Positions 46,861 through 58,576 are shown, numbered from the stretch's first letter. The stretch is DNA of 64,000 nt from Gerris lacustris (GCA_951217055.1 OX578280.1:43155882-43219881), one strand, 5' to 3'. Translations and numbers: made by a program. The notes: generated from the sequence alone by a model not told the origin.

Positions 46861-47573
46861 TATTTTTTTTGTTGATGGATGGCTTAGGTGTAATAAAAAA
46901 ACAATTATTCTCTTCTTTCTTTCATGAGACGTTTCGACCCTTTATAGGGTCATCTTCCATCATAGTTGTTTAATTCTAAAATCACAATAAGATTAAATTA
47001 ATACTTATTTAAGTTCCCATCTAACAATTAATTAAATAAAGCAAAAGCATACTAAAACTAAATTGGTAATAATTATTATTAACAGTAATAAAAATAAAAA
47101 TTGTAGCTACTTACAATTAGCCCAACAACCTCGGTGATACTTCAAATTATATATATAGTACTGATTATTATTTTATGTTTTTTACGTCACTAATCTTTTT
47201 GTTTTCAGCTTTAATTAATGTTATTAAAATGTTTTGTGGCGTCATTTTTTTTCTCTCTCTCTCTCTCTCTCTCTCTCATAGAGATAGTTATATTATACAC
47301 ACAATTATTTTCACAGCAAATTGTAATTAGCAACAATTTTTTATTATTTTTAATTATTATTTATTAATTATTACCAATTTATTTTTAGTATGCTTTTGCT
47401 TTTTTTAATTAATTGGTAGAAGGGAACTGAAATAAATGTTAATTTAATATTAATGTGATTTTAGAATTAAACAACTGTGACAGAAGATGACCCTATAAAG
47501 GGTCGAAACGTCTCAAACAAGAAATTAAATGTTAATTATTATACCTAAGCCATCCATCATCATAAAAAATAAA
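46861..47573. mobile_element. fold-back element, ~713 bp, ~240-bp arms
   Basis: gatggatggcttaggt and acctaagccatccatc mark the ends. Both arms carry gaagatgaccctataaaggg + tcgaaacgtctc (left arm in reverse complement) and ttaattaattg, agcaaaagcata words. The loop has a (TC)n tract (47251-47277). No coding capacity. ctttatagggtcatcttcc is a stable internal hairpin neighbour of the GAAACGT motif. Confidence 0.85.
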
Positions 47574-49129
47574 AAATTAATCTCAACATTCGTGTTAATC
47601 TCAACATTTTACTTAAAAGAAAAAAAATATGGATAAAGACACAACAAATATCACCCCGCTGCTATGAATAGAACTATGATGAACTGAACTACCCCTGTGT
47701 ACCAAATTTGTTTTCATTTTGAAAAGTAGTATCTTAAACATATTAACATGTAGTATATTCGGAATCAGCGCAAAATTTCCTGGGATCCGGGATAGCTGCG
47801 TATGCGAATTCTTTTAAAAAATGTATTGCTTGTTTTTAAATTTATTTCTTGTATCTTTTGTAATAAGCAGATTTCTTTGAAAATTCTCTCATTACGTCAT
47901 GGTGCATGACTGGACTTTTTTTAATTCTTTTTACTCTTTTTAAATTCCTACTAATTACCTTACACTATTATACATTAATAATACGATGACAAAACTATTT
48001 TATATATTTAGTTATAAACAATACATTTTCGGACCTAATAAATTAAAGATAACTTAATTCTAAGTAATATAACGCACCAACATAGCTAAAAACCAATTAT
48101 ACGAGTAAAATAATGACTCTCAGCTTCTCGTTAATTGAACTAGCTGGAGTAGAGTAGAGCAATTGTTTTGGAAAATTATATCAAATGTTTTATCTCAAGA
48201 GTAATAAATGTTTAACTAAGACGCATTTAATTATATAGAGCAATTTCTAATGGTTCCTTCCTGACTAATATGTTACTCATTTTGCTTTTTGAAATTAAAC
48301 TCGTTTAAAACCCATTTCTATAATACAGTTTTTCAAAACTACACGAAAAAATATATTTATTTAACTTTTGATTAAAATCTAAAAACAAACAAATTTTCTT
48401 TCTTTGAGAAAACTGTTTATGTTTATTCACTTAGACGGCTCTAATTAGGGCAACATTCCCTATAATTTAGTTTAATCTTAGAAGCTTCTATTTCGCTGTT
48501 TCCTGGTAATGTCGTGTGGAGATTTTAATAGGAAGGAAATTACTCGACGGAAATGTTCCACATTTTCTCTTACTACGCACTTGACTTGAACGAGTGAATT
48601 GTTTTGACGGTGACATAATATGTAGTTTTAACAGGAAAACGTTAAAATATGGAAATTTAAAAGTATGAGAATTATGCTATAGAGAATTATGCTATAACAT
48701 GATATAGGGATCAGTAAATTTACACATTCACTGGTGATAAAATTCAGCGTAAAATCGTATAATATTTATGAGATTGGAATTATGGATACAATAGCTATAT
48801 CATTGTTTGGATTATTGCTAATCTCCACTAATTTCCTAGTAATACCTAATCATAGCTTATCTAGATTTTTTTTTTTTTTTTTTTTTTTGTCTTCAAATTC
48901 GAAATTACCACAAACACAAACCAAAATGCGCAAAAAAATTACTTTTTCATGAAATTCTTATTATTATATTAGTTATTACTTTATTATATTAGTAAGTCAA
49001 ATATTAACACAGATAGTTCGATGTTAATCCAACCGTCATGGCACATGGCTTTATGTCGCTCTTTTCAATATCCTATATTTTATTACATATAATTTTATAC
49101 TCAAGACTATTTTTTTTATTACTTATATT
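47574..49129. other. AT-rich stretch, no gene seen
   Basis: Contains poly-T (48868-48888). Short ORFs at 48734-48952 and 49038-49295 have no support; the latter runs into family A. Confidence 0.45.
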
Positions 49130-49703
49130 GCTTCCGAGCTTACTGAAGGTAACGGAAGCATTGTGTTCACTTTTGAGAACGAAAAACTTTTATGTATCCG
49201 ATTTTAAAAATTCCAAGACAGAAATCCGTTTTAGACATCAGGGAACATTTTTGGTCTCGTGTCTGTCTGTCGGTCTGTGTGTCCGCGAATTATGAAACGT
49301 GTGACGATAACTTGAGTAAAAACCGATTTTGATGAAATTTGGTGGACATGTTCATTTTACCAATGCCCAGGACGAGTTCGTTGGACAACATTATCCGTCC
49401 AAGCGTTCACGAGCAACGCTCGCCTAAACGTAAACTTCAAATTTCTAATTGGAATTTGAGGTCGGGAAAAAAATCTAACTTTATCTATTCAAAGAGACAA
49501 ACATTTTTTTCAAATACAATGTTTTATTAAAACCAACAGCGACACCGCTATAAAGTGTTAAAGTTCGCTAAAACTGTTAAATAGTTTTTACACAATAAAC
49601 AATATAACAATTAAGTAATATATCAATAATTTTAATGTTAATATAACAATAAAGTACATGATAGGATGCGAGGAAGCTATGTGCCACACTAATTGGCAGT
49701 CTA
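49130..49703 (+). repeat. A/B mosaic repeat
   Basis: The head (gcttccgagcttactgaagg to gtctgtctgtcggtctg) and tail (aagtacatgataggatgcga to ggcagtcta) are family A. The middle, gataacttgagtaaaaaccg through caatgcccag, ccgtccaagcgttcacga and gcgacaccgctataaagtg, is family B. The same middle with an A tail recurs inverted at 57243-57550. Confidence 0.8.
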
Positions 49704-49849
49704 TTTATTATTTTATTTATTTATTACTAACCCGTACAAAACCTGACATGTCTTTTTAATTTTTTTTTTGAATTTTCGTTTTTTTTACTTTCTAAGATAC
49801 GTAATACATACTCGTATATATATAAAATGAAAGCATTAGGATAGTGGTT
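49704..49849. other. spacer
   Basis: AT-rich; nothing recognised. Confidence 0.4.
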
Positions 49850-50120
49850 TGTTACATTCTCATATACGTAGTGGTAATAAATATAAAGAGAAAGTATTGT
49901 GATAACGCTTTCTTCGTTTCTCGTATACGTAGTATAAGAAAAGAAAATGAAGTAGTGGGACGAAGCAAGAAATCAATTTTGAGATTTTGATGGATTTACA
50001 CTTTAAGGTCACCTGAGTCCAAAAGAGTGGTTTTTAAAAAAATCTTTCTGTAGTCTGTCATGTATACAGAAGCCAAACTGCAGGGCCGATTATGATAAAT
50101 TTGTTATACATGTGTGAGCC
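49850..50120 (+). repeat. family D repeat, 5' portion
   Basis: cattctcatatacgtagt, aaagagaaagtattgtgata, gattttgatggatttacact and cctgagtccaaaagagtgg match 28030-28200 in order. Confidence 0.75.
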
Positions 50121-51198
50121 AAAACCGGTCAATTTTTTTAATTAAATTTTTTTTGTGTGAAGTGATGATGAGTCGCTATCACACAATGGAGAAAAACAGT
50201 CGAGGATCTGATAATTCTTCGTTCGGAAAGAAATACTAAAAATAGGAGAATCCTTGAGATGTTATAGATACACTGCAACAGGCACACTATGAACAACAGG
50301 TCGGATGTAGCAGGTATAACCGATCTTAATAAAATATTTTTTGCATCCTAGTGGAGCTAGTTCACCCTCTCTTCACTAGATTGCAGTGCTTTAGGCTTCC
50401 AGTCTTCCAGTCTAATCAGCGACTTAATTTACTATTCATGTATTCTCTTTGTCTTGTCTTCAACAAGACAGAGAGCTTCATTTTTTTTACTTCCTATTGT
50501 TTAATTAGCCATTCATTAGCTGTTATGTTTTGATTAGTCCCTCCTCGACTTTCACGTAAGTGATTTTTATCTTAATATTTTTTTTTGTACTCCTTGCCTC
50601 AGTCTCTCCTCATACCTCTTACTTTTATGTATTTGAAAAAGTTCACCCTGAAGAGGGCAACATTAAAATAGTTAGTTAATAGCTATGTTGTATAACTGTA
50701 GTTTTGATTTATTACATGACCGAACTCCTGAGTTGAGTGAAGTAGTTTCTCATTATATATATTCGATGTATGTGTGTGTGTGAATATAAACGAAATTAAG
50801 CTCGGTCTCTAAAAGGACTTGAGGGGGGGGGGGAGGGTTACAAAGGCTAAAGTCTCCTAAGTCTCTGCTAATAAAACACACTTTGTAAAGTTGAAATTTA
50901 TTAAGTCAATATTTGAACTTGATTTCTACTTTGATGGAAGCATGGAGAGGAGAGAGGGAAGAGCTGGAGCAGAATTAATAATTTAAGTACATCGATAAAC
51001 CTCTTACTTGAAATCGATCAACTTGCAAAGCATCCTTCCCTATTTTTATATGATAACATTTTCATTAATAAATTTAATTAAAAAATATATATTAAAGTTT
51101 TAATCAATACTGTTTGCCTGTCATGTAAAGAATTAAGCAATTTTTAATTTAATTTTTTTGTCGTTTCTTTTACGAGATTATGACAGGACGGGTGATGC
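50121..51198. other. AT-rich stretch, no gene seen
   Basis: Poly-G run at 50823-50833. The 60-codon ORF at 50351-50533 is unsupported. Confidence 0.45.
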
Positions 51199-51655
51199 GC
51201 CACTTTACTAATCTACTCGATGTAATGATCATCAGTGTAAAAAACATGTCTCACATCTCTAGGGTTATAGCGCTCGATTACAACGAACCGGCCACTTTAC
51301 TAATCTACTCGGTGTGATGATCATCAGTGTAAAACATGTCTCACATCTCTAGGGTTTTAGCACTCGATTACAACGAACCGACACTTTACTAATCTACTCG
51401 GTGTGATGATCATCAGTGTAAAACATGTCTCACATCTCTAGGGTTTTAGCACTCGATTACAACGAACCGGCCACTTTACTAATCTACTCGGTGTGATGAT
51501 CATCAGTGTAAAACATGTCTCACATCTCTAGGGTTTTAGCACTCGATTACAACGAACCGGCCACTTTACTAATCTACTCGGTGTGATGATCATCAGTGTA
51601 AAAGATGTCTCACGTCTCTAGGGTACTAGCGCTTGATTACAACTAACTGAACCGA
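51199..51655. repeat. ~90-bp minisatellite, five units
   Basis: Units start with (c)cactttactaatctactcg at about 51199, 51291, 51381, 51470 and 51561, with cagtgtaaaacatgtctcac and ctctagggttttagcactcg in each. The inner units are almost identical; the outer ones have diverged at their edges. A solitary relative occurs at about 56228-56286. Confidence 0.9.
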
Positions 51656-51775
51656 GCGCTATGTGTGTTCGTAATTTTTTGTTCGACTGTGCTACTAGTC
51701 CTTTACAGCGATGCTACTCTTTACCTCATAATGTCAATGCGAATAATCAACAGAATAATAAGCAGGTTGAATAAT
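51656..51775. other. spacer
   Basis: Nothing recognised; the ORF at 51665-51943 crosses into family A fragments. Confidence 0.4.
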
Positions 51776-51880
51776 CTGCCATTTAGTGTATCTAAGTTCC
51801 TCACGTCCTCTCACATACTAATAAAGTTATGCTTCTACAATCCATTATTATCCAATATATTTAATTTTTTCCCGTTTATT
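51776..51880 (-). repeat. family A repeat, 3' end fragment
   Basis: cctcacgtcctctcacatac, taataaagttatgcttctac and attatccaatatatttaatt match the minus-strand tail of family A. It meets the plus-strand copy at 51882, so two A sequences lie in opposite orientations. Confidence 0.6.
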
Positions 51881-51881
51881 T

Positions 51882-52661
51882 GCTTCCGAGCTACCAAAGG
51901 TAACGGAAGCTATGTGATCCTTCTGAAGTCCGAAAATTTTTGATGCCTCCGATTTCAAAAATTCCAATACAGAAATCAGATAACATTTTTGTTTTCTTGT
52001 CTGTATTTTGCTCGATTTTTGCGAACCAACATATCTTAATAACTATACTCGTCCGATTTTATTGAAATTTGGATTGTAGGTCATAATTAGCCCATTGTTG
52101 GTCACAAGTAGGTTTTAACTATTTACAATCATTTATTTTTCTTCCGCATGCACTCAAACATACATTTATTAGATTTTCTTATCCTTTTGGCCTTTAGAGA
52201 TGAAAAAAGGTTGAAAACAAAAAATATTTTCTTTTTCATTTAAAATTTGGCTATAATTTGCCCATACCTTGAATTGTAAATAAAAAATTATCTCGTTAAC
52301 AACAGAAGGTGAAAGTTACTCCAATCTTGTATTTAGTTCTTACCCCAAAACAAAAAAAAAAACAATGTACTTCTTGATTTACAATTCAAGGCCAGATTCA
52401 AGATGCCCAGGTATGGGCGAAATATAGCCAAATTTTAAATAAACGAGAAATATATTTTTAGTTTTCAACCTTTTTTCATCCCTAAAGGCCAAAAGGATAA
52501 GAAAATCTAATAAAATTATGAGGGATCAACTGAAGAAAAATGACACATTTATTTACATCTATATCTTCAAAAGTGCTCATCTGATTATTATATACATATT
52601 TCGAATGGTTTGTCGAAAGTAGCCCGTAGATAGTCCCAGATTAATTGCAACCAGATGTGAA
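51882..52661 (+). repeat. family A repeat split by a fold-back insertion
   Basis: The head through tgcactcaaacatacattta (52168) continues after the insertion with acatttatttacatctatat (52545) and ends around tagtcccagattaattgcaa. The tail is missing. Confidence 0.8.
52171..52544. mobile_element. fold-back element inserted in family A
   Basis: Arms 52171-52281 and 52378-52508 are inverted: agattttcttatccttttgg pairs with ccaaaaggataagaaaatct, through to ttgaattgtaaat/atttacaattcaa. acatttatt is directly repeated on both sides (52162-52170, 52545-52553), which fits a 9-bp target duplication. About 36 bases of the right end lie outside the palindrome. Confidence 0.8.
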
Positions 52662-52773
52662 CATTATTGATACTTTAAAATGTCATTTAATTCCTTAAAC
52701 TGCCTCTAGGTGCAAATATATTTTTATAACACTTCTAATCATAGTTAATAGACTTAAAATAATTCTAATAAAG
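52662..52773. other. spacer
   Basis: AT-rich; nothing recognised. Confidence 0.4.
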
Positions 52774-53220
52774 TAGAACCCCGCCATATCCGACCTCGGA
52801 ATATCCGACTCCTCGGTTTATCAGACCATGATATCCCCTGGTTTAAAAAAAAATAGTTTAATCTGACACGACCGAAATTCATCGTTATCAGATCAGAATA
52901 TTATGTATAAAACAATAAAAGCAGCCAGTCGGTTTTTTGTTATCGTACTGATACTGATCGCTAGACCTTGTTTCTTATTATCGCGCATCGTGCGTGTCAT
53001 TCTATATTTACAATCCAGTTGCGCTATATTTTTTAGTGAATATGGCGGCTCAACTAAAACGAAAACGGGTTTTTTGTAGAAATTTGATGTTTTTCAACAG
53101 CTTGACAAAGGTGAGTCCTTTCTAAAGCTAGCTTCAGAGTTAAGTTGGTGTAACAACAATTAAAGATTAGAATAAGGGTCAGAAAGACTTTGAAGCGTAT
53201 TCCTCACCTGGATTAGTATG
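52774..53220 (+). pseudogene. pogo/Tigger-like transposon 5' end and transposase start
   Basis: agtagaaccccgccatatcc is close to the cagtagaacc... tip of pogo/Tigger elements. An ATG at 53042 starts MAAQLKRKRVFCRNL. After stops, GVTTIKD (about 53151) and KGQKDFEAYSSPGL (about 53173-53214) follow in order. That is the usual N-terminal CENP-B-like DNA-binding layout of pogo-type transposases. The DDE domain and right end are absent. Confidence 0.65.
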
Positions 53221-54660
53221 AATATTCTTATATACAGAATAGAAAGCTTGTGTAAATTGTTTAATTTCTCACGTAATTTTGACAAAAAGATTAAACATTT
53301 TGCGATCACCCCCCCCCCCCCTCCTTCTTATGTGTTCCTTCGAAACCCTTTTTATGTGAGACTTCACGCACAACCATATTTTATTTCATTTTTCCTTTTG
53401 ATGCAAATATTTTCAGTTAGAATGAAATCAAAAGTTTGGAAGGAAAAGGGACCAAAATGAAGTACCTACTAATGGTATTGCGAAGGAGTGGACATTTTCC
53501 TGGGCAAAAGTAAAGAAGGATTTGTAAGGGAAATATACGTGTTCAGGATACCTTAAGGAGGTTTTAATGGTCGGACTTAACCCAGATCTTCGTTTCAACA
53601 CCTCTTTGTATTCCTTTCAGTAACATAGACGGGATGAGATAGCGTAACCGAAAAATCCTATTTACTCTTTGAACTAGAAATCCAAGCACAGAGAAACACT
53701 CTTATTCGAAGTGAAATAACATTGATATTACAATTTGAAATGTAACATAATTATTGAGTTCTGTGTCCGACGAAGTTGAACAGTAGAGAACACAGTCATG
53801 GACTAAAAACCACCTTCATATTATTTTCAGTACAGTGATTATTATTGTTAGACACAAAAATTATTTTATTATTAGTTCATTTATACTTAACATTATATTA
53901 ATAATTAAATGACAGTACTTGCAGCAATCCAACATGTAACTTTTTCCTGTGGCCATAACAGTAGGTAATTATGAAGATTTGCATGCATGAAAGTTCTTTT
54001 TGGAAGGCACTAAAAACAGGCCCGTTTTGTGTAGACTTGGAGAAAACTGTAAGAAACGGCTCTTGCGAAGGTAAGAATCGGGTTGGAGGCAGATAAATTG
54101 ACATGAAAGTAATGTTTTGTTTTTCTCTTTTCCTTTAGAGGAAGTAGAGTCTGTTAATAGCCACAGAAAGTGGTAGTTTTAAATTGAAACAATAATCTAC
54201 TTACTTTAAAGCACCAGGTTATTTTATTAGTGGGGGGGGGGGACAAGAAATCCCATAAAAATTAATTCATACGAACTTTAAACTGACTTAAATATGGCTG
54301 TATATTGTATATATTACTAAATTTAAATGATAGAAAAGATGAAGTTGAAAATTATGAAACTAATGGTCACTGATATTTTTAGCAGAATCGGCCCTGCACT
54401 AGCCACCTAATAAAATTAATTAAAAAGTAGACTATTACTAAAAAAAAGACTAAGTAAGAAAGAAAATTTTAAAAATAGAAATGATGTGAACATGGTCGAC
54501 CCAAAGAGGTGGTTACAGGTGAACACAAGCTTATCTTCACATAAAGGATTTGGATGCAGTTTTTACATTTACGGTAAAAGAAAACACTTGAGAGGTTTCG
54601 CTGGGGTTTCCTCAAACTTTAAGTTTCAAACTAAAAAGAAAATATACTAAACTTAATTAA
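53221..54660. other. AT-rich stretch, no gene seen
   Basis: Poly-C (53311-53321) and poly-G (54233-54242) runs. The short ORFs at 53218-53460 and 53898-54104 have no support. Confidence 0.45.
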
Positions 54661-55135
54661 GATAAGTAAGCCTGGAGGTTCGGCCTCACGGCCAAAGCCG
54701 CCACAACTCCGCCGGTCCTTCCGACAGCCTCTGCCAGGACAAACCAGCATGGCTCGAACTGATCATAATTTTAAATATATTTGTTAATTTAAAATTGACC
54801 CCGAATTTGAAACTGTTACTGGTCATAAAATAAATAAGTTGAGAAGTGAGTATGGAAAATATCATTACTTGTTATGGTCTCATTTATCTTAATTCAAGAA
54901 TCTACTGCAATATTTTGCCAACACTTATATAAAATATTCCGTCATCCTTTTTGGGCCCATCTCTGGCCAAGTCTCAGTCCACACAGGGTTGCTCTCCGAA
55001 CGATCCAAACCTACCATGACCTGAGCGAACCACGGCCACACCAAAAGTGTGAAGTCCTGCAGACAGTCAACCAACGATTTGCATCTAGAGCTTATCTGAT
55101 TAGTTGTTATTGCCGCAGGGTTTGGTTATACTGCT
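54661..55135. other. GC-richer patch, function unknown
   Basis: 54670-54760 is GC-rich, with inverted ggcctcacggcc. 54920-55130 is an 88-codon open frame of unremarkable content. It could be an old mobile-element piece. Confidence 0.35.
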
Positions 55136-55500
55136 TGTGATCGTTCCGAAGAACGACATTTGTTTATGCCTACGAATTAAAAACAAAATCCTGAACAGAA
55201 ATCTGTTTCAGATATCAGGAAAAATATTTGATCTCATGTCTGTCAACCAATATATCAGCCGGTCAGTCAATCGGTCTGTCATTCTGTCGGTCGATCGTTC
55301 AACATTTTTGAGAACCCTCATATCATGAAAACTACAAGTCTGATTTTAATGAAATTTGGATGGTAGGTCATAATTAGCCCATTTTTTATACCATAAGTTA
55401 GTTTTTGGGTTATTTAAGTTTTTTGCGTTGATTGGTTTCTCTTCCACATATCCACTAAGATTTTCTTATTAACACCTACATCTTTAAAAACATCTTTGAA
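55136..55500 (+). repeat. family A repeat, partial
   Basis: tgtgatcgttccgaagaacg, gaacagaaatctgtttcaga, an expanded gtctgtcattctgtcggtcg run, atggtaggtcataattagcc and aacacctacatcttt follow the family order. Head tip and tail missing. Confidence 0.75.
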
Positions 55501-55964
55501 ATTAATTGAAGACAACAGAGAACAAAGCAAATTTGTTTTATATAAATCGTTAAGTAAACTACAAACTATAACATAAAATTATAAAACTTTTAAATTTATT
55601 ATCGTATGAATATTTGTTGTCGGTGTACCCTGTAGTACTCTTATAGACTAGTAATGGATCCTTATAAGGGTTCGTGAAAATAAAAACTTCACATCATTTC
55701 ACTTCGGCAACGTTTCGGTCTGACCGGCCATTTTCAAGCCTTTATAATTACGCACTTGAGGTAAGTGGAGTCATAATTCCGTCGTCTACTAAAACATTAT
55801 TACACTTCCTATCTCCTTCGTGCGTCAAAATATTTTATCATTGTTAATAGTTTTAATATCTATAGTTTAATTATGTGACCTACTGTTTATTGTTGTTCCT
55901 GTTACTTGGTAATGTATTGTTATTACCATTACTTGTTGATGTATTGTTATGGGGGGGGGGGGGG
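55501..55964. other. non-coding stretch with a hairpin-GAAACGTT motif
   Basis: On the minus strand, about 55740-55700 reads ttgaaaatggccggtcagac + cgaaacgttgccg. ggccggtcagacc can fold, with gaaacgtt directly after it, like the fold-back motifs. Poly-G (55951-55966) ends the stretch. Confidence 0.45.
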
Positions 55965-56084
55965 GGTGGAAAACAAATAAAAGCCGCATTTCGTGATTCT
56001 CTGACATTTCCATTTAATTTTCTTTCTATCTTACTACTTCGGCTTTACCCTTTTCTATTTCAATCTCTTTAAATCCTCCATTTT
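55965..56084. repeat. ~123-bp direct repeat, copy 1
   Basis: From gggggtggaaaacaaataaa to tttaaatcctccatttt it is identical, as read, to 56814-56937. Confidence 0.9.
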
Positions 56085-56332
56085 ACTTAATAGTGTACCG
56101 ACATTTGTTTCTTCGTCTTCTTCTCCCAGAGGTTTGAACCCGACGACATAGACCAAATAAATAGACCATCAGCAAACCTAGTACTCGCCCTATATACTTG
56201 TAATACAGACCGGAAGGGGGACTAGCACCTTCACACATTCACTTGATATGATCGTCAGTGTGAAACATGTATAATCTCCCTGGGATTCCAAATATCACCA
56301 ACTGTCACCAGATGGTTCAGTAAATGACCTTG
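56085..56332. other. segment between the direct repeats, leader-like on the minus strand
   Basis: 56228-56286 resembles one unit of the 51199 minisatellite (gatcgtcagtgtgaaacatg). On the minus strand, gggttcaaacctc (56130-56142) is weakly B-box-like. No coding frame. Confidence 0.4.
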
Positions 56333-56357
56333 GTGGAAGCGTGCTGGGCCCATAACC
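56333..56357 (-). promoter_or_regulatory. copia-type primer-binding-site-like sequence (initiator tRNA-Met half)
   Basis: The plus strand carries 25 bases equal to the D-arm/anticodon part of animal initiator tRNA-Met, ending gctgggcccataacc. The rest of the tRNA is absent on both sides. Its complement, ggttatgggcccagc, is the primer binding site form used by copia-type retrotransposons, which prime from the 5' half of this tRNA. A tRNA pseudogene fragment is the alternative. Confidence 0.55.
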
Positions 56358-56811
56358 TTTTATATTAGCTGTGAAATAAAGCACTATTTCTTTTAAATAA
56401 CTATAAAATGAAATAATGACAGAATATATAAAAAATAAAAATATGTTAAAAAAACAAAACATGGTGCGGGAAGACACAAAGTCGGTCAGCCTCAAACAGG
56501 TTTTAGGTGATAGTTAACATGTAACCCTAAAACCCCCACCCAACAAATCAGTAATAATTACTGATCTAATGAAGAAATCGGTACATAAATCAAAATCTGA
56601 TAAAGTTAAATAATAAAGGGACCAAGTTTTCATCAGTAAGAGTAGTGGAATAAAGTTTCAGTTTCAGTTGAAGCAATCAGCATAAAGAAGGATATATGTC
56701 TAAAAAGAGTGGACTTTTCAAGATTGTAAAAAAATTTCAATTAATTTCTATTTTCTACCTCGAGCTATTTATTTTTACATCCTATTATTATCATTTTAAA
56801 GTCTAAATGGG
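56358..56811. other. possible LTR-derived segment, no gene seen
   Basis: If the preceding site is a primer binding site on the minus strand, an LTR should end about here. No clear ca terminus or matching second LTR beyond the 123-bp repeat is visible. Confidence 0.3.
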
Positions 56812-56937
56812 GAGGGGGTGGAAAACAAATAAAAGCCGCATTTCGTGATTCTCTGACATTTCCATTTAATTTTCTTTCTATCTTACTACTTCGGCTTTAC
56901 CCTTTTCTATTTCAATCTCTTTAAATCCTCCATTTTT
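56812..56937. repeat. ~123-bp direct repeat, copy 2
   Basis: See 55965-56084. The two copies are about 852 bases apart and flank the tRNA-Met-like site. Confidence 0.9.
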
Positions 56938-57242
56938 CTTCTTTTTATTTGTTAAATCAAGCAATGGGTTTTCTACTTTGGACATTCTGTCTTGAATATT
57001 CAAGTGATCCTTAGAAATTCAATCTTCTTTTGTTACATCAAACTGTCAATGTGAGATTTACTCAAAAATGTATTTGCTTAATGTAAATCCTTCTTTTTGA
57101 TTCGCATATTATAGATATCTCCTCTTGTTGGCAATCCCAAATAAAAATGGCAAGATATGACGTTTTACAAAGATTTATGCTCTTTACTGTTAACCTACAA
57201 GAGGAAAAGAGAATAATTTAAATAAACAAAACAAATTAAAAA
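56938..57242. other. spacer, no gene seen
   Basis: AT-rich; nothing recognised. Confidence 0.4.
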
Positions 57243-57668
57243 TAGACTGCCAATTAGTGGGGCACATAGCTTCCTCGCATCCTATCATGTACTTTATTGT
57301 TATATTAACATTAACATTATTGTTATATTACTTTATTGTTGTATTGTTTATTTTGTAAAACCTTTTAATAGTTTTAGCTATCTTTAACACTTCATAGCGG
57401 TGTCGCTGTCGGTTTTACTAAAACATTGTATTTGAAAAAAGTGTTTGTCTCATTGAATAGATGAAGTTTGATTTTTTTCCCGACCTAAAATTCCAATTTA
57501 AAATTTGAAGTTCACGTTTACACGAGCGTTGTTCGTGAACGCTTGGACGGATAACGTCAAAAACGTATTTACACTTTCGGTATTATTAACCATCAAAGTT
57601 TAAAAATTCAAAAATTGATAACTTCAAAATGGCGGCCAATATCAAAATGAAATTTGGTGGGCTTGTTT
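57243..57668 (-). repeat. A/B mosaic repeat, inverted relative of 49130-49703
   Basis: A-type tail at 57243-57300 (ggggcacatagcttcctcgc), then the B middle (acttcatagcggtgtcgctg; cacgagcgttgttcgtgaac; gcttggacggataacgtc). This is followed by a segment shared with 45545-45625 containing aaaatggcggccaat. The A-type head is missing. Confidence 0.75.
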
Positions 57669-57776
57669 AGGTGTGAAATTTGGTGGGACCATTTTCGATT
57701 TTTTTTTGCAAAACAAAAAAAAACATAATATTTTGTATGTGAAAATTAATAATCTTAAATTTTGATTTGATCCTCA

Positions 57777-58330
57777 ATTGGTCTCCGAACCAGAGGAAGC
57801 GAGATAGTTGCAAACAACACTACGCAAGTTATAGTAAGCTAGGTTTTTCGCCAAACCGTTCGATGTAAGTAAAAAATGAATGAGATCTTTTTTATGGGAA
57901 ATTTATTTATTCTTTTTGAAAGTTACCTTAATTTGTCTCCGAGCCATCGGAAGCGAGATATTTATTGAAATACGTAAAAAGTCGTGTGGCGATGGATACG
58001 AAATATTCATAGATATTCTTCGCCCTTTATTCCGTAAACCATCCATTGAAAATAAAAATTAATCAAATTTTTTGGTGGGAAATTTTGTTATCTATAATTT
58101 CGATAACCACCTTGATTGGTGTCCGAGCCATAGGAAGCGAGATATTCACAAAAAACCGAATTTGTTGACCTTTGCCCTTGAATATCTATTAACGCGACCC
58201 TATCTAGTTGCCGATTTTCAATGTTTTTCAAAGCGTCAAAATGAAGCGATCGAAATAAAAATTGAAGCTCCGATTTTTTTGGAACAGAAAAGCAAAAACA
58301 AAAATAAAAAAACAAAAATAATTGATTTTT
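57777..58330 (+). repeat. family F repeat with three heads
   Basis: ttggtctccgaaccagagga (57777), tgtctccgagccatcggaag (57931) and tgtccgagccataggaagcg (58119) each continue ...gcgagata. Bodies differ in length, 154 and about 188 bases. The last body matches 36140-36257 inverted. Predicted ORFs (57880-58062, 58072-58473, 58088-58315 minus) are shadows. Confidence 0.7.
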
Positions 58331-58575
58331 CTTCCTTAGATAAATTCATTTTCATCGATAATTTCATCATAATCTACTTTATCAAATTCAAAACCAGCAT
58401 ACCCTTCAAGAAGATTACCACCAAATATGTCACCATGATGTTCGATATTTATTTTGAATCATTTGAAAGTTAAACAGAAGCCTAACCTAAGTAATTGGAT
58501 GGACTAATTGGTTTATTAGTCAAGTTTAGTTGAAACAATTGCCAAACCACATCTTGATAACAATGTGGATTTTTA

Positions 58576-58576
<1 letters not shown>
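58331..58576. other. spacer
   Basis: AT-rich; nothing recognised beyond the tail of an ORF without domains. Confidence 0.4.

Noticed and set aside
46940..47510. Functional hammerhead ribozymes in the fold-back arms
   Set aside because: The CUGAUGA core is replaced by AAGAUGA and no third stem is visible; kept only as a resemblance.
51199..51655. CRISPR array or operator array
   Set aside because: The whole 90-bp unit is repeated with no unique spacers; it is a minisatellite.
56333..56357. Complete tRNA-Met gene
   Set aside because: The T arm and acceptor stem are missing on both sides.
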